A stretch of 36,575 nt of DNA. Origin: Pseudomonas sp. CHM02 (GTDB lineage Bacteria > Pseudomonadota > Gammaproteobacteria > Pseudomonadales > Pseudomonadaceae). Of the stretch, positions 1 to 9,025 are shown piece after piece (the stretch's first letter is position 1; the number at the start of each line of letters is the position of its first letter). The notes under the pieces were generated by a model, which saw only the letters and a program-made list of their open reading frames with translations, was not told the origin of the DNA and did no database searches. The stretch lies in NCBI RefSeq assembly GCF_000612585.1, contig NZ_JFCA01000064.1, positions 1 to 36,575 on the forward strand. Direction: 5' to 3'. A program made the translations under genes and the position numbers.

Positions 1-424
1 CATTTAGCGATCATCCACCAGTGTTTACTGGCTATCTCCGGATACCGCCTAAACCGCTGTACTAGCCAGTGTACTTTTTAGGTTTCGCTGGGCCCTTTCG
101 AACCCTGGTTGCCAAACGATAATAGGCACTCTGATCAAAGATCGCCACCCGGTTAAAATCTGCTCGCCTTAAGCCTCAATCGCCATGACGCCGGTGTCAT
201 TGCCACCACCGCACGAGTTGACTTGTTCGTAACAGCAAGGCCTTGCGCTGCGATGTTCATAATCATCTGGGTGGCTGACGTCTCTGTGGTGAACCCGTAG
301 TTGTTGGCGCCACTGATCAGGCAAGGTGAACGCGTGACGTATCGGGATCCAGCGGCTGCTAAGGGAAAGGAAAGAGCAGGCGAGCACCTGATCACCTGGA
401 TCTCTGCCTGAAACCCTAGAAATG
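1..424. other. Non-coding end of the late region, no convincing gene
   Basis: This 424-base stretch follows the tail-fibre stop codon. A 95-codon reading frame on the minus strand (153-440) overlaps the fibre gene end, but I recognise no family in it and it has no clear ribosome binding site. The outermost 100 bases hold short inverted repeats: CCAGT/ACTGG at 18-31, TATC/GATA around 33-44, and GTAC repeats around 59-74. No intrinsic terminator is visible on the minus strand. The stretch may contain the attachment region or a decayed second fibre gene; neither can be shown from the sequence. Confidence 0.4.
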
Positions 425-1873
425 TTACTGCTCCCACCACTGTGAGAGCGCGCCGCTTGAAGTGATTACGACCGAACCAAATGGTGGGACTGTCACCGTA
501 CCTGTCGCAGCAGAAGGGCCGGTACCCGAAGCCGTTGAGGCAATCCTCATTAAACCTGAGCCGTTGACATTCGCATCAATCGTAGTTGAGGCATTACCGG
601 AAGTCGCAGTAACGGTTATTGTTCTTGGGCGCGCGGTGCTGTTTTTGTAGGGGGTGCCGACGACCCTGGAACCAATAAGGTTTTGCGGCGATTGCCAGGC
701 GCCAAAGCCATTCAACGCAATCGCTTGTCCGCCAGCACCCTGTATCTTGCTTGGGGCTGTTGCCCAAGTGCCCGCTACTGCCTGCGTTGACTCTTCGAAA
801 CCGACGACACGATACGGAACATTTGTGCGAGCAGTCGTCGAATAGATAACGCTGGCTGAGGTTGCTCCTGCGCTGATGGCCGTGGTGCTGATCAGTCCGG
901 TTTCATCTAGGTTGACGCCACCGGATGCGTTCACGACTGCGAGCTCAACCGTGCCGGCGTTATCAATTGCCAACAGCATCAATCTTTCAAGCGTGGCGTT
1001 GGCTGTGCCAAGTGTGGCGCCAGATGGAATTACCAACGATAGGTCAGCCGGCAAATCCCTGATGTTTACCGCACCGCCTGTAAGCGTTGCACTACGGAAC
1101 GCGATCGGGGTTTTCGGTAGCCCTAACGTCATCGCATTGCCGGCGACGGTAGCTGTGATCGCAATGATTTGTCGCTGCGAACCGAGAACGGAGGCACCCG
1201 CCTTGTTTGCCCAATGGTGCGCAGAGTAAAGGCCTGCTGTTACTGGGGTATCTTCTGGGTTTTCTGCCCATCTCTGCGCCAAGACCGCTGAATCACTAGC
1301 GTCGCCGGCCGACGTCGCCGCGGCAAGCTTTGAATTATTGGCAGACAATGCCGAAGCAGCTGCCGCTTGAGCGGATTCAAGCGCCAATGCCGGTTGTTGT
1401 TCGATCTGTGCCAGTGTGAGGTTGGAGGTGACAGGGTTGCCGACGACATCGAATGCCAGCATTCTCAAGCCGCGCACTGCCTTGACTGGCAAGGGCGGAA
1501 TGCCTTCCGGCTCCAGCAGACTTACAGTAAGAGCCCGATTACTGTCGCGGTTCAGCTGCTTGACGGCCAACCACAGCCGGTCAAAATCTCGGTTCACCGT
1601 CTCAGCAAGAAAATCCCCATTGATCTGGTAGTCAGCCAGACGCTGGAAAGGAACAACCTGCTGGAAAAGCAAGTCGCCCGTGGGCGCAACTGCGAACGTG
1701 CATGAACTGGCAGGACTTCCGATGCCGGCAAGGGTGAACCCGGTGGTCACCAGCACACCGTCCAAGGTGATCTGCAGATCGGCCGAATCCAGCAGCAGGA
1801 ATGGGATGGTGTACACGGTGGCCACGCCATTGGCAGCGTAGCGCTTGAACGTTGGTCCGGGTTGAACTGACAT
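425..1873 (-). CDS. Tail fibre protein with T7-type N-terminal domain
   Basis: A 482-residue receptor-binding tail fibre, the last gene of the late region. Residues about 8-110 match the T7 gp17 N-terminal family, which attaches the fibre to the tail. Marks are ANGVATVYTIPF near residue 12, LDGVLVTTGFT, VPFQRLADYQINGDFLAETVN and DFDRLWLAVKQL. After about residue 170 comes an Ala/Ser-rich stretch, probably a shaft, and the C-terminal third is beta-rich, with many Gly/Ser/Thr, and presumably contacts the host. At 482 residues it is somewhat shorter than T7 gp17. The start chosen is the Met before SVQPG, because the longer frame upstream runs into the terminase gene and lacks family similarity. 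The host receptor cannot be inferred. Confidence 0.88.
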   Translation of the reverse strand: MSVQPGPTFKRYAANGVATVYTIPFLLLDSADLQITLDGVLVTTGFTLAGIGSPASSCTFAVAPTGDLLFQQVVPFQRLADYQINGDFLAETVNRDFDRLWLAVKQLNRDSNRALTVSLLEPEGIPPLPVKAVRGLRMLAFDVVGNPVTSNLTLAQIEQQPALALESAQAAAASALSANNSKLAAATSAGDASDSAVLAQRWAENPEDTPVTAGLYSAHHWANKAGASVLGSQRQIIAITATVAGNAMTLGLPKTPIAFRSATLTGGAVNIRDLPADLSLVIPSGATLGTANATLERLMLLAIDNAGTVELAVVNASGGVNLDETGLISTTAISAGATSASVIYSTTARTNVPYRVVGFEESTQAVAGTWATAPSKIQGAGGQAIALNGFGAWQSPQNLIGSRVVGTPYKNSTARPRTITVTATSGNASTTIDANVNGSGLMRIASTASGTGPSAATGTVTVPPFGSVVITSSGALSQWWEQ

Positions 1874-1896
1874 GGTGAGCCCCTGGTGGTGGCGGG

Positions 1897-3519
1897 CTAG
1901 TAATCGACCTGCACTTCGTGCACGCCCGCATCTGGACGCCAATTGTCACGACGAGCCTCTGTCGGTTTCCCGACTATCCGGCCAATGCGAACTGGGGTCT
2001 GGGCGATGCCGCCGGCGCCAGAGTCAATGAAGTCGTCTTCCTGGGTGGTGAGCGCTGGGTTGAAGTCGCGCATTTGGTCCCAGATGATTTTCAGAACCTC
2101 GATGTGGGCCCATAGGAAGCGAGCCGACAGCGGTGATTCGAAGGCGTCGAGGATGCGTTTCTGCTTGTTGGTGCTGGAATGCTCTTCCCCTACCCCACAG
2201 CCCGTGCCCTTTAAGGCGTTCTTGAGGATTGCCGGAGCAAAGCCGCCTGGCCCGTTGGTCTCGATTACTACCCGGGGGATTTGATACTTGATCACCAGTT
2301 CGCGGATCTGGTGCACCTGGCCGCCAATGATCTGGTCGCGCTCGCCGTACTCGGCAATATCGCCGGTCAGGCCTACGGCCAGGTGCCAATACAGCTGGCC
2401 ACGGGCGTCTGTGAGGATCAGCGAGAAGGCAGAGGCATCAGATTTGATCTTGCCCAGTGAGCAGTCCCAATAGGCGATGGCGCCCACGATCTGCGTTGAC
2501 CCCAGGTACATTGCGGCCGCGCCGTTGGCGTAGCGCATGACCGGCTGAACGTCGTACGGGATGATGCGGGCAGGGTTCAGGCGGACCTCTGTAACAGGTT
2601 TCGAGTGGAGCTGATACTGCGAGTCCCATTCGTTGATGGTACGGGTTTCGCGGCGCCGAGTTTCCAGGGTGGCCATGTCGAAACGCTCAGGCCAGGCGCT
2701 GCCTGCGTAGCAGTCCACTAGGGTGCCGGGGGGCGTAAAGAACGCTATGCCGGTTTTCGTCTGTTGGTAATCCTTGCCCAGCACCAGCACGCGGGCGTGC
2801 TTGCCGATACCGGAGAACACCACCTCGGGCACGAACGGGACGTCATAGGCATTTTGCTTGGCGTCCTCTATCCGGTGTTCCTGGGCAAACATGCGGATGG
2901 TGAGGCAGTCGGCCCCCATGCTTTCGAGTTCGTCGTACAGGCTGTCGTGGGTGTGCGGTGTGCCGATATAGAGCTTGCTACCACCAGGCACCAGGATGTG
3001 CGTCTGCTCGCCCAGGCGGTATCGCAGCTTCTCCCGCGCCTCTGGGGTCTGGATGTTACGCGGCACCTCCACGTCATCGTTCTGGCACTCGTCAGCACGT
3101 GCTGACGTGACGTTCGACAGAATGCCCTTGGCGAACATGCTGGCGTTACGGAAGTCGGAAGCACCTTCAACCCACCACTGTTCAACCGTGCCCTGGTTGG
3201 GTGGTAGCAAGTGCCGAGTCAGCGGGTGATTGCGGATAACGTTTTGCGTGTCGCGGCTGGTCTTGTAGGCCGTGGGGTCCGATTCCGACTGGTGCAGAAT
3301 TCGATAGGTCGGGTCCTTGTAGTACAGCCAGGCGTTGTAAATCGCCAGCAGCGTCGATTTACCAAAGCCCCGGAAGCAACGCAAAACGGCCAGAGACCCT
3401 TTAGCCTCCAGCCATATAAGCGCCTGCACGTGGATAAACGGCACATCCCAACGCATGCGCCGCGCCCACAGCATGAAGAAAACCAGCAGGCTGACTTTCT
3501 TCTCTGGGTCAGTAGACAT
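1897..3519 (-). CDS. terL: Terminase large subunit (T7 gp19-like)
   Basis: A 540-residue DNA-packaging motor protein that pumps DNA through the portal and cuts concatemers. The N-terminal ATPase has a Walker A at residues 50-56 (RGFGKST), a candidate Walker B acidic pair D143-E144 (RADECQ) and a following motif IYIGTPH-like segment (LYIGTPHTHD). The C-terminal RNase-H-fold nuclease shows acidic positions in YWDCSLGKIKSD and VVIETNGPGG. Length and architecture fit the T7-like terminase class. The start at 3519 overlaps the end of the small-subunit candidate by 11 bases. The last codons contain the late repeat element, so the gene's 3' end doubles as a non-coding signal or was acquired with it. 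Confidence 0.92.
   Translation of the reverse strand: MSTDPEKKVSLLVFFMLWARRMRWDVPFIHVQALIWLEAKGSLAVLRCFRGFGKSTLLAIYNAWLYYKDPTYRILHQSESDPTAYKTSRDTQNVIRNHPLTRHLLPPNQGTVEQWWVEGASDFRNASMFAKGILSNVTSARADECQNDDVEVPRNIQTPEAREKLRYRLGEQTHILVPGGSKLYIGTPHTHDSLYDELESMGADCLTIRMFAQEHRIEDAKQNAYDVPFVPEVVFSGIGKHARVLVLGKDYQQTKTGIAFFTPPGTLVDCYAGSAWPERFDMATLETRRRETRTINEWDSQYQLHSKPVTEVRLNPARIIPYDVQPVMRYANGAAAMYLGSTQIVGAIAYWDCSLGKIKSDASAFSLILTDARGQLYWHLAVGLTGDIAEYGERDQIIGGQVHQIRELVIKYQIPRVVIETNGPGGFAPAILKNALKGTGCGVGEEHSSTNKQKRILDAFESPLSARFLWAHIEVLKIIWDQMRDFNPALTTQEDDFIDSGAGGIAQTPVRIGRIVGKPTEARRDNWRPDAGVHEVQVDY
1960..1979 (-). repeat. Late-region repeat element, copy 1
   Basis: Minus strand reads GGATAGTCGGGAAACCGACA. 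It shares the core ATAGTCGGGA-N2-CCG with four other copies in the same orientation. This copy lies inside the last codons of the terminase gene (encoding IVGKPT), about 87 bases upstream of the tail-fibre start. It is the only copy inside a coding sequence and the only one without AAA before the TAG. As RNA it can form a 5-bp stem (GUCGG/CCGAC) closed by a GAAA tetraloop. Confidence 0.65.
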
Positions 3520-3847
3520 TCCCGGCCTTCTGCATCCGATCGATGATGGCCTGGGCCTCTCGTTCGGCGGCAGCTAACTCGCCGTCCAGTTCGTCAACAG
3601 CATGCCCAGCGTCCGGGGCTGGCTTCTGTCGGTTCATGATGCCGGCGATGTTCACAACCTTGAGTAACAGCGTCATGGTGGCGGCGGCGTTCTTCTTGCA
3701 CCAATAGCGGTCGCCGCGTTCCTGCTGGGTCAGTTCGGTAGGAACCTTCTCGGCGCCTGGCCAGTTGTGCGGGTCGACCTCAGTGATGACAACTTCGCCA
3801 AGGCGTTCGCTCAAGGCTTGCAGGCGGGTGATCTGATCGTCGCGCAT
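3509..3847 (-). CDS. Putative small terminase subunit
   Basis: A 112-residue acidic, mostly helical protein between the large ejection protein and the large terminase, the position held by the DNA-recognition subunit gp18 in T7. I see no diagnostic motif, so the assignment rests on position and size. Two adjacent ATG codons (3850 and 3847) follow TAGGAG. The second has the better spacing of 7 bases and is used here. The first overlaps the stop of the upstream gene as ATGA. The C-terminal half (DELDGELAAAEREAQ) looks like a coiled coil, consistent with a ring-forming small terminase. Confidence 0.55.
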   Translation of the reverse strand: MRDDQITRLQALSERLGEVVITEVDPHNWPGAEKVPTELTQQERGDRYWCKKNAAATMTLLLKVVNIAGIMNRQKPAPDAGHAVDELDGELAAAEREAQAIIDRMQKAGNVY

Positions 3848-6387
3848 CATTTCGCTCCTACAGCTGCGCCAAGGTTCGGCGCGCGATCTGGGGTTGAATC
3901 GCCCGGCTCCCACCAGTACGACTGATTGAATTCCTTGCGGGCCCGCTGTTTCATCCGGCGCAAGTATCCAGGCGAGAAGTAATCCTGCAGCTGGTTGAAG
4001 ATCAGGTGGTCAGTGGCGGCCTTGGTGTACCAGAGGTTCGCCCCAGGCAAATGGCTCTTGGCCAAGCGCACCAGTTTTCCCCCTGTTTGGTTGACCTCAC
4101 CGTCTGCGGCGTTGTCCTTCAACTTGAATATGGCCTCCAGGTCGCCGGCGATGGGGCCGCCCAAGGCTGCAAGCGGCGAGCTCCCGCCCTGCGACGTGTC
4201 GGAGAACAGGAAGTCGCCGTACAGGCCCATGGCGCCACCCTTGAGGAATGACGCAAGACCGAAGCGCAGCCCCGGAACGCCCCACTTTTTATCATCGGTG
4301 ATATCCTTCGGATCCCGTCCGGCGGCAATCTCCCCAAGCTGAATGGCCATGCCACCCAGCACGGTGGTGGACGCGACCAGGGCAGCGAGATATCCAGCCT
4401 TACCCCATCCTTCCTGGGCCATGCCGCGCGCGCCGTGACGCATGATCATGCCGATGGAGAAGCTTTTGAACTGCCAGAACGAGCGCAGTAGCTCGCCCTT
4501 GGCGGTGCCGCGCTCGACACCACCATGCATCATTGCCTTCTCCCTTGCGCCTGGCTCAATGATTGCCATGTTGGTTTCATCCAGCACGGCCCCCAGCAGC
4601 TTGGTGGCGGCCTGATCCTTGAGCCGTTGCGGGGTTGTCTTGAGCTGCTGCGCCATCGCCACCAGGTCAGCGTTAGGAATGCGGTAGATGCTGTTCGCAG
4701 TCAGCACGGTGTCTCCCACGCCGCGCCAGTCCTCGGGCTGTGCCATACGCCATACAGACCAGTCCGTTTCGGTGACGCCCTGCCCCATCAATCGCTTGGC
4801 GTCGGCCGGGTCCATCGCCGCCAAGGAATCATGGCGGCGCGACATATCGCCGATAGTGTCCAGCATGGTAGCGCCGAACGCCCGCTGACTGCCGGCGGTC
4901 AAGGCATTGAGCCCGGATGCCTGCATGACCTTGCTGGCAGCGGTCTGGGAGAACTTGGCGATACGGCCGGCCACCTGTTCATTGGTACCCAGGCCATCAG
5001 CGCCGAAGCGGTTCAGGCTGCCGATCAGTTGATTAAGGCCCAGGCCCGCGCGTTGCGCCATGCGTCGATCACCAGCACTGCCCGGGTTGAGCATGCGCAG
5101 CTCATTGGCAAACACCTTCATCACCGGCATGCCGTTCATGGATGCGGTAAGGCCCAGCGTTCCCTGGTCGGTGACCGAAGTCAGGACGGCGGAGCCCAGG
5201 CGGCTGGCGACGTTGAGTGCGCGATAGGTGTCGAAACCATTGGCCAGAGCGGCAGATACCGGTGGCTCACGGGTGCCGGCCACTTCTTCAAATAGGTGCT
5301 CAATCTTCTTGCGCTGCTTGGCGGTCTTGGCCAGGTCGCCGGGCTTGGCGGTATCCATGGCTTTCTGACCAGCGTCCAGGAAGTAGCGCATTTGGTTGCT
5401 GGGATTAGGCCCCAGCGCTTCAACCAGCGCGATATCCCGTGAAGCCCGGTCAATGTGCCCGATCAGCAATTCCAACAGGTTGCGGTCCCCGTAGGCCTTC
5501 TGGGCCGCAATGAAGCTTTCCGCATCCTTGTAGTGGATCTGCCGCGACTCGCTCCCGCGGTTGGCGCGCATGCCATTACCGGCGGCCTGGCCGGGTTCAA
5601 TCTTGTTGGCGCCACCGGTGGCCAGCGTCACCCAGGCGTGCTGGAGGAAGTCGGTCAGCTCGGCATCGTTCATTGGCGAGCCGTCTTCCTTGAGGTACTT
5701 GCTACGGTTCGCCCACTGCACATGATCGGCGACCCACTTGGCCTGATCCTTTGCCACCTTCACCTGGGAGTGATCGCGGGGCATGGACCAGTCGTCCAGG
5801 AAGCCCACGTCACCGCCGGCGCGGTTGAAGCGCTGGCGCAGCTGCTCGGCAGTGTCCTTGAACTGCTTGGCGGCGGTCTTGGCCACGGCGCTGCCGGAGT
5901 CCTCGCCGTGCAGCTCACGCACCAGGGCCAGGTTTCCGGCTTCGTCTTGGAACAGGCCCAGGAACTTGCCCTTGGTCTGATCAATCACGTCGAGCATGCG
6001 GCTCAACGAGTCATCACGGATCGCCCGCGTGGATGACTCAATCGACAGAATCCCGCTTTTGCCGTCGGCGGAAAACGCCAACATCCGGTCGAGCCCTTCA
6101 AGTGGGCGTTCCGGGAAGCGCTTCATGTAGCTGTCGATGCGGTCGTGGGCCAGGATGGTCAAGGCCACGCGCTTTTTCTTGAGGTTCGCTTCTTCCACCA
6201 GGTCCTTGGCGGACTTGGCAGCGGCTTCGTTGAGCCGATCAGCAGTGGTTTTGGATTGCCAGGTGCTGTCGGTCTGCGCCAATTGCTTCATGTTGCGGCG
6301 CACGCGGTTCTCGATGCCCTGGATTTCTTGCTGGTTGAGGGGGCGGCCAATGGCCTGGGTGACAGCCTTGATGCATTCGGGGCGCAT
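3847..6387 (-). CDS. Large internal virion / DNA ejection protein
   Basis: An 846-residue protein in the position of the T7 gp16 ejection protein: after the other internal proteins and before terminase. The N-terminal half is rich in charged helices (residues 1-200). A segment near residue 195, GFLDDWSMPRDHSQVKV, resembles a block I have seen in long phage ejection and polyvalent proteins. A hydrophobic stretch near residues 670-690 (GYLAALVASTTVLGGMAIQL) could cross or touch a membrane during ejection. I see no lytic transglycosylase motif, unlike T7 gp16. It starts 46 bases downstream of late repeat copy 2 and overlaps the next gene as ATGA. Confidence 0.72.
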   Translation of the reverse strand: MRPECIKAVTQAIGRPLNQQEIQGIENRVRRNMKQLAQTDSTWQSKTTADRLNEAAAKSAKDLVEEANLKKKRVALTILAHDRIDSYMKRFPERPLEGLDRMLAFSADGKSGILSIESSTRAIRDDSLSRMLDVIDQTKGKFLGLFQDEAGNLALVRELHGEDSGSAVAKTAAKQFKDTAEQLRQRFNRAGGDVGFLDDWSMPRDHSQVKVAKDQAKWVADHVQWANRSKYLKEDGSPMNDAELTDFLQHAWVTLATGGANKIEPGQAAGNGMRANRGSESRQIHYKDAESFIAAQKAYGDRNLLELLIGHIDRASRDIALVEALGPNPSNQMRYFLDAGQKAMDTAKPGDLAKTAKQRKKIEHLFEEVAGTREPPVSAALANGFDTYRALNVASRLGSAVLTSVTDQGTLGLTASMNGMPVMKVFANELRMLNPGSAGDRRMAQRAGLGLNQLIGSLNRFGADGLGTNEQVAGRIAKFSQTAASKVMQASGLNALTAGSQRAFGATMLDTIGDMSRRHDSLAAMDPADAKRLMGQGVTETDWSVWRMAQPEDWRGVGDTVLTANSIYRIPNADLVAMAQQLKTTPQRLKDQAATKLLGAVLDETNMAIIEPGAREKAMMHGGVERGTAKGELLRSFWQFKSFSIGMIMRHGARGMAQEGWGKAGYLAALVASTTVLGGMAIQLGEIAAGRDPKDITDDKKWGVPGLRFGLASFLKGGAMGLYGDFLFSDTSQGGSSPLAALGGPIAGDLEAIFKLKDNAADGEVNQTGGKLVRLAKSHLPGANLWYTKAATDHLIFNQLQDYFSPGYLRRMKQRARKEFNQSYWWEPGDSTPDRAPNLGAAVGAK

Positions 6388-6432
6388 GGGCTTGCTCCTG
6401 TTTGAATGGGAGCAAGCCTATGGGGTGGGGAT

Positions 6433-6452
6433 AGACGGTTTCCCGACTATTT
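6433..6452 (-). repeat. Late-region repeat element, copy 2
   Basis: Minus strand reads AAATAGTCGGGAAACCGTCT. It begins 2 bases after the lipoprotein stop codon and ends 45 bases before the start of the 846-residue ejection protein. The right arm has one change (GTC for GAC), which breaks the inverted repeat. The left part, AAATAGTCGGGAAACCG, is identical to copy 3. Conservation is therefore directional rather than purely palindromic. Confidence 0.75.
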
Positions 6453-6454
6453 GC

Positions 6455-6826
6455 TCAATTGGATGTGCAGTTATTTCCCTGCCAGCGCCAACTGGAAATC
6501 CTGTTGTCCACTACGTCGAACGTGGTCACGCAGGAAAGCTGGACGTTCATGCCTGGAGATCCACCATATGAGTTCGTATATGCGGTGTTCCCGTAATAAG
6601 TCGTTTGGTATGTGGGCGATGTTCCCGGCACGTACATGCTGCCTTCGTTGGAGTAGGTCAAAAAGCGATGGCCGTTGCTTTCATAGACCCTCACAGGAGG
6701 CCCCCAAGATTGAACGAGTTCAAGCTCGGTAGAGCCAACCCAGCTTTGCAACACGCGTTCATACTTGCCAGTAGTTGCGCAACCAGCCAAGGCAAATAGC
6801 GCAAGCGCCGTCAAGAGCCATTTCAT
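6455..6826 (-). CDS. Small outer-membrane lipoprotein, probable moron
   Basis: A 123-residue predicted lipoprotein. It has a short basic N-terminus (MKWL), a hydrophobic core and a lipobox LAGC with the acylated Cys at residue 16. The mature part is rich in Tyr, Ser, Thr and Asn (TYQTTYYGNTAYTNS) with further cysteines near its end. It has an AAAGGA ribosome site 6 bases before the ATG. It sits alone between two ejection-protein genes, where T7-like phages have no lipoprotein, and its base composition is less GC-rich than its neighbours. I infer a cargo gene that may alter the host surface, for example to block superinfection. It could also be a virion or lysis accessory. The function is unknown. 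Confidence 0.7.
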   Translation of the reverse strand: MKWLLTALALFALAGCATTGKYERVLQSWVGSTELELVQSWGPPVRVYESNGHRFLTYSNEGSMYVPGTSPTYQTTYYGNTAYTNSYGGSPGMNVQLSCVTTFDVVDNRISSWRWQGNNCTSN

Positions 6827-6862
6827 GGTGTTTCCTTTCTTTATTGGTGGCAGATTGCCTAT

Positions 6863-9025
6863 TCAATCTAAACCACGCTGTAGAAAGCAAGCGACGGCGG
6901 CCGGAAACCCTTTGGCTTCCTGTTGCGCACTGACAATCTCGGCATCCGCGCTGGCGAGAAGTTCGCGGGCTGAAACAGTGATAGGGTTGCCATCAGCATC
7001 CATGGCACCAGTGGAAATGCGCATGTCCTCAACGCGGGACAGGACCTCATCGGCAAGCTGAATTTCTGGGTCTGATGCAGGTTTGCCCGGTGTTGATTCA
7101 GTATCAACCCTATCTGATGCAGGTTTAGCGGGTTTTGATGTAGTAGTTTCCATTTTTGGAAGCGCACGCCTAACACCCGTTTCGCCTGAGTCGAACTCAT
7201 AGTTAAGCGTATGACCACGATAAATGGTCTGACCGTATCCATCTGGATCAACCAGCCCATTGATCTTGCTTTCAGGCAGATCGACATACTGCAGTTCAGC
7301 ATTAGCTCGATAGTTTTCCGCATATTTCCGGTCTGATGAAAACCATGCGGGCCCTTCATATCGACCATGCTCCGCACTACCGTGATACATCCTGATCATC
7401 CCCTCCGGGATCGATGGTTCACCACGCTCAATCGCCCGCTGCTTGTAGGCAGAGACCGAAGTTCCTGCACCATCATCTTCAATTGGTTTCGCCCGGGAAT
7501 CCTCGATCTGGCTCAGGATTCGGTTGAACTCCCCGCGTGCGATCTGGACCATGGTCAGCTTGGTGCTACCCTCAGCAACGCCGGCGGACAACGGATTTTT
7601 TTCAAAGCCCCTCACAATGGCGTCAGCGCGCTGGGTTACCCGGTCGTTGAATCGCTGAGGGACTTCACCACGGTCCATGGCGTTCAGGTCCGCACGGGCT
7701 TGCTCGGCGCTACGGTTGCCGCCCAAGGCTTCATTCAGCGACGCCTGCCGGTCGGCCAGGTCCAGGCGCTCGGCTTCGATGGCTTTGCGCGCTGACTGCT
7801 CGGCCTGCTTGCGGGTCTGCCCCTGCTGCTGAAACTCCTTTGCTCGAGCGCGGAACGTGTCGTCCAACGCGGCAAGGTTCTGCGCGACTGTGGACAGTTC
7901 GGCCTTCACGTCCTTCACGTTCGGTAAGATGCCAGCGGCTTCCTGCTCCAGTTCGAGGCGCAGCGTGGGCTCCAGGTCCTGGCGGGCGCTGGCCAAGGCT
8001 GCATCCTTGCTGGGCGCCATGGCCGGAACGTCATCGGCCGCACGCATGAACTGGGCGCTGTGGATGCTATCGGGCAGCACAACCGGCTCTCCGCGCTGCA
8101 ACTGGTTGATCACCGTGCGGATTGCATCTTGATGGGCTATGGCCGACGGCGGATCAATAGGTGCGCCCGGTGCAGTATCAACGTCTGCGTGTTGGTTGGT
8201 CCGCTCGGTGAGGGCAGCGTCTACCTGGCGGGTGGTCGGTCGGCGAAAGTTTGTGCGACCGATGCCGAAGAACGCCAATCCCATGATGGCGTCAGTTGCC
8301 AGCGCGGTGCCGTCCATGACTTTGTACTGGGCAGCCTGGCTGTGATAGCCGTTACTTTCCAGCAGCTTGGCAGTGGCGCCACGCCCAGCCATACCCAGGC
8401 CGACATTGGCGCCCACGGCGATAGAGACATCACCGAGCAACGGCTTGACGAACTTGGCAGCCGGCAGAACGGCGCCAATCCCCATGGTGGCGGCATCGAT
8501 CAGCCCCTTTTGCGTGGAGGTGGATTCGTCCAGGCCTTCGGCTACGCCCACCTGCTTGCTTGAAAACCCAGCAGGCGCACCAGCGGCGACAGCGGCGCCG
8601 ACCGGGCCAGCAGCAACGGCACCGGCAACGGTGCGCGGCAGTACGGCAGCGGCTTCGCCCAGGATCTGCCCAACAAGGCCAACCTCTGTTGGGTCGGGTC
8701 GCAGGTCCATGACTGACTTGGCTGTTGCCTCGCCGATGTCGCGGGCCTGGGTTTCCCGGAACTGCTGCTGGTCGGCCAACTGCCCGTCATCCGGAGCATA
8801 AGACGAACCAATGGCCAGGTCCGATTCAACGGCCAGGCTGCCCAGTTGCAGGGCGGTGGACTGGATTGTGCGCCCCCCCTCAATGGCGCCGCGTAGCAGG
8901 TTGGGTCCTATGGTGCTGAGCGCGCCGGTGAAGGCCCCAGGCGCCAGCTTATCGGCCGTGCGGCCCAGACGGTCATCCTGGCTACGCGCCTCGCTGTCTT
9001 CGATCATTCCATCAAGCCAGCTCAT
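6863..9025 (-). CDS. Internal virion / ejection protein with C-terminal ART-like domain
   Basis: A 720-residue protein, second of the three large ejection proteins. Residues about 100-270 are Ala/Gly-rich and hydrophobic (AVLPRTVAGAVAAGPVGAAVAAGAP, shown only in part), suggesting membrane insertion during ejection. Residues about 350-500 form charged coiled coil. From about residue 544 a separate domain begins with RMYHGSAEHG, then PAWFSSDRKYAENYR, QYVDLPESKINGLVD and TIYRGH. This pattern resembles the ADP-ribosyltransferase-like domains of phage polyvalent proteins. The DNA of this part (about 7050-7450) is visibly AT-richer than the rest of the gene. A linker carries a KPASD repeat. The start overlaps the stop of the preceding gene as ATGA. 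Confidence 0.7.
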   Translation of the reverse strand: MSWLDGMIEDSEARSQDDRLGRTADKLAPGAFTGALSTIGPNLLRGAIEGGRTIQSTALQLGSLAVESDLAIGSSYAPDDGQLADQQQFRETQARDIGEATAKSVMDLRPDPTEVGLVGQILGEAAAVLPRTVAGAVAAGPVGAAVAAGAPAGFSSKQVGVAEGLDESTSTQKGLIDAATMGIGAVLPAAKFVKPLLGDVSIAVGANVGLGMAGRGATAKLLESNGYHSQAAQYKVMDGTALATDAIMGLAFFGIGRTNFRRPTTRQVDAALTERTNQHADVDTAPGAPIDPPSAIAHQDAIRTVINQLQRGEPVVLPDSIHSAQFMRAADDVPAMAPSKDAALASARQDLEPTLRLELEQEAAGILPNVKDVKAELSTVAQNLAALDDTFRARAKEFQQQGQTRKQAEQSARKAIEAERLDLADRQASLNEALGGNRSAEQARADLNAMDRGEVPQRFNDRVTQRADAIVRGFEKNPLSAGVAEGSTKLTMVQIARGEFNRILSQIEDSRAKPIEDDGAGTSVSAYKQRAIERGEPSIPEGMIRMYHGSAEHGRYEGPAWFSSDRKYAENYRANAELQYVDLPESKINGLVDPDGYGQTIYRGHTLNYEFDSGETGVRRALPKMETTTSKPAKPASDRVDTESTPGKPASDPEIQLADEVLSRVEDMRISTGAMDADGNPITVSARELLASADAEIVSAQQEAKGFPAAVACFLQRGLD

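Noticed and set aside
81..120. TTCGAACCC as the T-arm of a tRNA at the left end
   Set aside because: The flanking bases do not form the T-stem or acceptor stem on either strand, so no tRNA or tRNA fragment can be supported.
153..440. A 95-codon frame on the minus strand after the tail fibre
   Set aside because: It overlaps the fibre gene end, lacks a ribosome site and has no recognised family. A decayed gene remains possible, so the region is listed as non-coding with low confidence.
425..1873. A diversity-generating retroelement at the fibre gene, as in BPP-1
   Set aside because: No reverse transcriptase, template repeat or adenine-biased variable repeat was seen near the fibre gene.
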